DNA of 31,462 nt from Beroe ovata (Eukaryota > Ctenophora > Nuda > Beroida > Beroidae): NCBI GenBank assembly GCA_946803715.1, contig CAMPET010000186.1, forward strand, positions 94,472 through 125,933, in the 5' to 3' direction. Both the position numbers and the translations under genes were made by a program. Below the pieces are notes generated by a model that made no database searches, was not told where the DNA came from, and saw only the letters and a program-made list of their open reading frames with translations. Positions 29,501-31,462 of the stretch are shown piece by piece (position 1 is the stretch's first letter; each line of letters starts with the position of its first letter).

Positions 29501-31359
29501 GTATAACAGTCCTCACGAATCCTCGTATTTAGCAGCAGCAGGTATGCTAGCGACCTCAGTTCCCCCCAAAGTACTGCAGCTAGATGCGTGCTTGATATGT
29601 GTCAACCTCCTCGCCACTGTTACAGGTACAATGGCATGACACGTAGCTTGACTCAATACCATGTTTCTGCTGACCATTGTGTTATTTGACTGATAGAGAC
29701 ACCGATACTCGACCCATGAAACCGCGTGGAAAACAGCGATCACCTGAATTCTATGCTTCACTGGACACTGATTGAACATGTAGTACAGCTATTACAACTT
29801 TCAGACACTTGCTAATTGTGCTGTCTCTCCCTCTGATATAGATTGTGGACTTATCTCCAGCTCATCACTGTTATCATGCAGGTTTAGTCGGCAATGCTCT
29901 GGCCGTCGTGTTTTTCAGTAGGCGAATCAGGAAACACCATCTCTTCCTTTCTCTTTACACCACAGTCTCCGTTACTGATCTCAGTCTGGTCATTGCTCAG
30001 GTACTAACTACTAGTAGACAAACTCCTTGTATTTGGTATAATAAGCACTCGGATATGATCAATGTTCTGGTCAAATATCATGCGATAATCATTGTCAGAT
30101 TCCTATATTCTGTAACATGCCTACCCTATCCTCTATAATTCTTGTTTCTCACACACCAATCCCTCCCTTCCCAGACTCCAGTTCTCGTATCCCTGATATC
30201 AGATAGACAGCCCGCTGCATTCTCATCCCTCATACTCTGTGTCGCCTGGAGAGTCGTGTTCAAGACACTGCAGAGGTTCTCTGTATTCCTGGTCCTGGTA
30301 ATGAGCGTCACTAGGGCCCTAGGCCTGCTCCGGCCCTTTGCTCCCGTCAGAGAGCGGAGAGTGCTGGGTGTCGTGTGGACTTACATGGCATACCTCCTCG
30401 TCGAGACTGCCGCACTAGGCTCACTCGAGGAGTACTCGTATGATGTCACAGGAGTGTACTGCTACGAGAACGGATATAAACCGACCAGTGTTCTTTACAA
30501 CTCGTTATTCATCACTTCCCTCGGACTGCCTGCTATCCTCATATTTGTGAGTTTCTGTGTGTCGACAGTGGCACTGAGGAAGTCACTGTCACGGACTACC
30601 GGACTAACAAGGCAGGGAGACTTCACTAAGAAACGAGCGAGTAAGACCATCCTAATATTCACTCTCACGTATCTGGTGTGTAACCTGCCACACTTCCTAA
30701 ACATGGTGGCGTGGGTTGTCACGATGACACTGCCAGACTACTGTGAGGTATCGTGTTATCCAGGTCCCATATACAGCGGGAACTTCATGTACTGGTATAG
30801 CTGGAATATCAGTGAGATACTCAACACTATTGTGAATAGTGCGTGCAATCCTGTTCTCTACCTCTGTAGGATCACTCGGTTTAGGAGGTGGATTTTCACT
30901 TTATGTGGGAGGTTTCAGACACTAGCACTGAGACCAGAAACCGCGAGTGAACACATCAGAAGAAAACGTGATTGCCAGAAATAGATAATAGAATGATACA
31001 TCGATGAACTCTTAGTTTTCCGTTTCAAGTTTGCTAACGAGATATTTTTTCCAATTTTGTATCAGACTTGTTAGAAACTTACGCAAAATAAAAAAGCATA
31101 ACCGTAACATAAAGTTGTATTCGCTTACCGTCTCTGGTTTGAGTTGAATGTGCTGAGAAAGGATCTTGTGATAGTGATAAGGAGGGATAGGAGTCCCATC
31201 ACTATAGCAAGAGGTACAAAGTGGGATAGGAACCAGTTCAACTCTGGTCTCCCAAATGTGACCCTAGCGCACTCTCCCTCCAGCCCCACTCCGAACAGGA
31301 CAGTTACTATCCAGACCGTGGCCCCCACAACAGCCAACAGTCCCAGAGTGCACGATAAT
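23579..31359 (-). CDS. Lipase maturation factor (LMF1/LMF2-like), 3' part
   Basis: ER multi-pass membrane protein that helps lipases fold and dimerise. Five exons in transcript order: 31359-31129, 27238-27092, 24622-24550, 24428-24339 and 24073-23579 (stop). Phases agree (2-2, 2-2, 2-0, 0-0), giving 344 visible residues. The first exon has two hydrophobic segments and NWFLSHFVPLAIVMGLL. The second reads LRKLGEVVQTGLVSMVAV. The next read YHIANSYGLFRSMTGVGGR and then VVLEGSHKHDSGWQEYEFLY, the most typical LMF signature. The last exon has VIPHQPRLDWQMWFAALG, NPWI, NPFPDTPPKFIRA and a WW pair, and ends in a hydrophobic stretch. The 5' exons lie beyond the window. The 2.5-kb and 3.9-kb introns each contain a gene on the other strand. 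LMF1 versus LMF2 is not decided. Confidence 0.88.
24190..24322. repeat. 12-bp minisatellite CATGGTACTTGT in an LMF intron
   Basis: About eleven copies of a 12-bp unit, some with CTAGT instead of CTTGT, fill half of the 265-base intron between the last two LMF exons. The period is a multiple of three, so open frames cross it on both strands, but they are noncoding by context. Confidence 0.92.
25381..26715 (+). CDS. Uncharacterised helical protein nested in an LMF intron
   Basis: Three exons: 25381-25542 (ATG, GTGAGTG donor, phase 0), 25959-26062 (CTCTTCAG acceptor, GTAACC donor, phase 2) and 26274-26715 (CGCTCAG acceptor), giving 235 residues. I do not recognise the family. Residues 1-54 are polar and Ser/Pro/Thr-rich, probably disordered. 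From about 55 the protein is strongly helical and charged (DAERLQKAVQQATNDA, LSKEELKKIIKKR), continues with LHRERILNTLSRLLLKQYEG, has an acidic insert WTEEEGGGE, and ends in another helix (LQMRELTDVMEQCVFDLER). No signal peptide or membrane segment, so it is probably cytoplasmic or nuclear and may form coiled coils. It lies entirely inside a 2.5-kb LMF intron in antisense orientation. Its first intron is mostly minisatellite. Confidence 0.75.
25590..25930. repeat. Minisatellite GAATCACGCGTGGTGTTAAGTGT
   Basis: About 15 units of 18-26 bp with a constant ATCACGCGTG core fill nearly all of the 416-base first intron of the nested helical-protein gene. Units vary as TGATATGC, TGTTAAGTGT and TGTTGTGTGT. 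The ACGCGT core is CpG-rich. Confidence 0.92.
26716..27091. other. AT-rich stretch between nested gene and LMF exon
   Basis: No exon or repeat recognised. It must hold the 3' end of the nested plus-strand gene and the donor side of the LMF intron. No AATAAA was seen close to the stop. Confidence 0.5.
27239..29146. other. LMF intron part without a recognised gene
   Basis: No supported exon. It contains the hairpin cluster at 27888-28009 and a single N at 28268. The ORF at 28011-28223 directly follows the hairpins and has no ATG-started domain-like pattern. Confidence 0.5.
27888..28009. repeat. Three consecutive GC-rich hairpins
   Basis: Hairpin 1: AGGGGCT/AGCCCCT (27888-27905). Hairpin 2: GCAAAAAGGGCCC (27938-27950), loop GAA, perfect complementary arm 27954-27966. 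Hairpin 3: GCTCACCGAG (27973-27982) against CTCGGTGAGC (28000-28009), with an inner GGCCC-GAA-GGGCC. Hairpins 2 and 3 share the GGGCCCGAAGGGCC-type tip. They may be ends of a small mobile element. Confidence 0.8.
29147..29434 (-). CDS. Possible small helical protein (95 aa)
   Basis: An intact ATG-started ORF reading MSLSIAGTDQTARLVREFIQ, then INNHLLQALDQLKVMYAKRG, with helical, amphipathic composition. There is no signal peptide and no firm family match. A faint resemblance to the helical core of small Mediator subunits such as MED30 is an impression only. It lies in the 3.9-kb LMF intron on the same strand as LMF. It could be chance. Confidence 0.3.
   Translation of the reverse strand: MSLSIAGTDQTARLVREFIQHMIILVVARVTSIGHTQSSINNHLLQALDQLKVMYAKRGRLLEAASKAEPNCTTIICEDAELQSAPWVDCNNLSL
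29544..30984 (+). CDS. Rhodopsin-class GPCR nested in an LMF intron
   Basis: Seven-transmembrane receptor of 336 residues from three exons: 29544-29625 (ATG, GTACAA donor, phase 1), 29882-30000 (ATCATGCAG acceptor, GTACTA donor, phase 0) and 30175-30984 (CTTCCCAG acceptor). TM1 has GLVGN with N32 and crosses the first junction. TM2 has D60 in SVTDLS. C89 before TM3 can pair with C163 in loop 2. TM3 ends in SVTR (111-114) in place of DRY, followed by RPF. TM6 has F, C236 and P239 in FTLTYLVCNLP. TM7 has NSACNPVLY (288-296). The tail is short and basic. This pattern is common among orphan peptide-type receptors of invertebrates, so a peptide ligand is likely but unproven. The N-terminus is only about 14 residues, so an extra upstream exon is possible. 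It is antisense to, and inside, a 3.9-kb LMF intron. Confidence 0.88.
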
Positions 31360-31369
31360 CTGAGGGGTG

Positions 31370-31462
31370 GGGGGAAGTGGATGGTGGCAATGAGGTGGGA
31401 ATGAGGGGTTAGAGGTGGGAATGGGAGAGTAAGGAGTGGGAGTGAGGGAGTGAGGGGTGGGA
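31370..31462. repeat. GGAATGAGGGGT-type purine-rich repeat
   Basis: Degenerate GTGGGAATGAGGGGTTAGAG units run to the end of the window. On the minus strand it is a pyrimidine-rich tract just before the LMF exon acceptor at 31360 and may serve as its polypyrimidine tract. Confidence 0.7.

Noticed and set aside
29513-29779. 88-aa minus-strand ORF
   Set aside because: It overlaps the first GPCR exon, has no family pattern and is a shadow.
1-31462. tRNA, rRNA or CRISPR features
   Set aside because: I looked for B-box-like GGTTCGAATCC motifs, rRNA blocks and regularly spaced repeats with unique spacers and saw none; the tandem arrays here have no unique spacers.

Overview
This is a eukaryotic, animal genome window. 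It holds secreted TGF-beta family ligands, a C-type lectin, a Ly6/uPAR-type membrane protein, a beta-gamma-crystallin, a gephyrin, an F-BAR protein, a lipase maturation factor and a rhodopsin-class GPCR. Most genes are split by short introns (about 90-650 bp) with GT-AG borders, intergenic spaces are short, and the DNA is full of minisatellites, foldback elements and small hairpins. This suits a compact invertebrate genome, possibly an early-branching animal such as a sponge. That placement is an inference from gene style; no feature proves the phylum.

Layout. 1-3640 (+): two tandem TGF-beta ligand paralogues, each with prodomain, furin site and a seven-cysteine mature domain; their signal-peptide exons are not seen. 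5926-6882 (-): an intronless two-domain three-finger (Ly6/uPAR) protein with signal peptide and transmembrane segment. 6883-10585: no gene, many repeats. 10586-11795 (+): a secreted C-type lectin with a cysteine-rich charged stalk. 11983-16428 (-): an F-BAR membrane-remodelling protein that I rebuilt from 14 small exons with matching phases, including a 32-nt microexon, a probable GC-AG intron and one exon present in two copies. 16640-18505 (-): a single-exon gephyrin (MogA-MoeA fusion), head-to-tail with the F-BAR gene. 18506-21326: no gene, but a cluster of foldback elements, one with telomere-like TTAGGG repeats in its centre. 21327-22266 (+): a secreted beta-gamma-crystallin with an apparent -1 frame break, a MITE in its first intron and a possible alternative last exon. 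23579-31359 (-): the 3' part of a lipase maturation factor (LMF) gene. Two of its introns each hold a complete gene on the opposite strand: a 235-aa helical protein of unknown function (25381-26715) and a 336-aa GPCR (29544-30984).

Themes. The first 7 kb joins TGF-beta ligands with a membrane protein that has the same fold class as TGF-beta receptor ectodomains, so a local signalling or decoy unit is possible but unproven. The F-BAR and gephyrin genes are neighbours on one strand and both encode cytoplasmic scaffold or remodelling proteins. Assembly quality matters here: isolated single Ns occur at 9715, 13985, 20071, 22771, 23412 and 28268, with a 294-base N gap at 12854-13147. Two of the single Ns (13985, 23412) separate near-identical tandem copies, as unmerged contig ends would. 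All exon models are read by eye from splice consensus, phase agreement and protein pattern. No alignment or RNA evidence was available.
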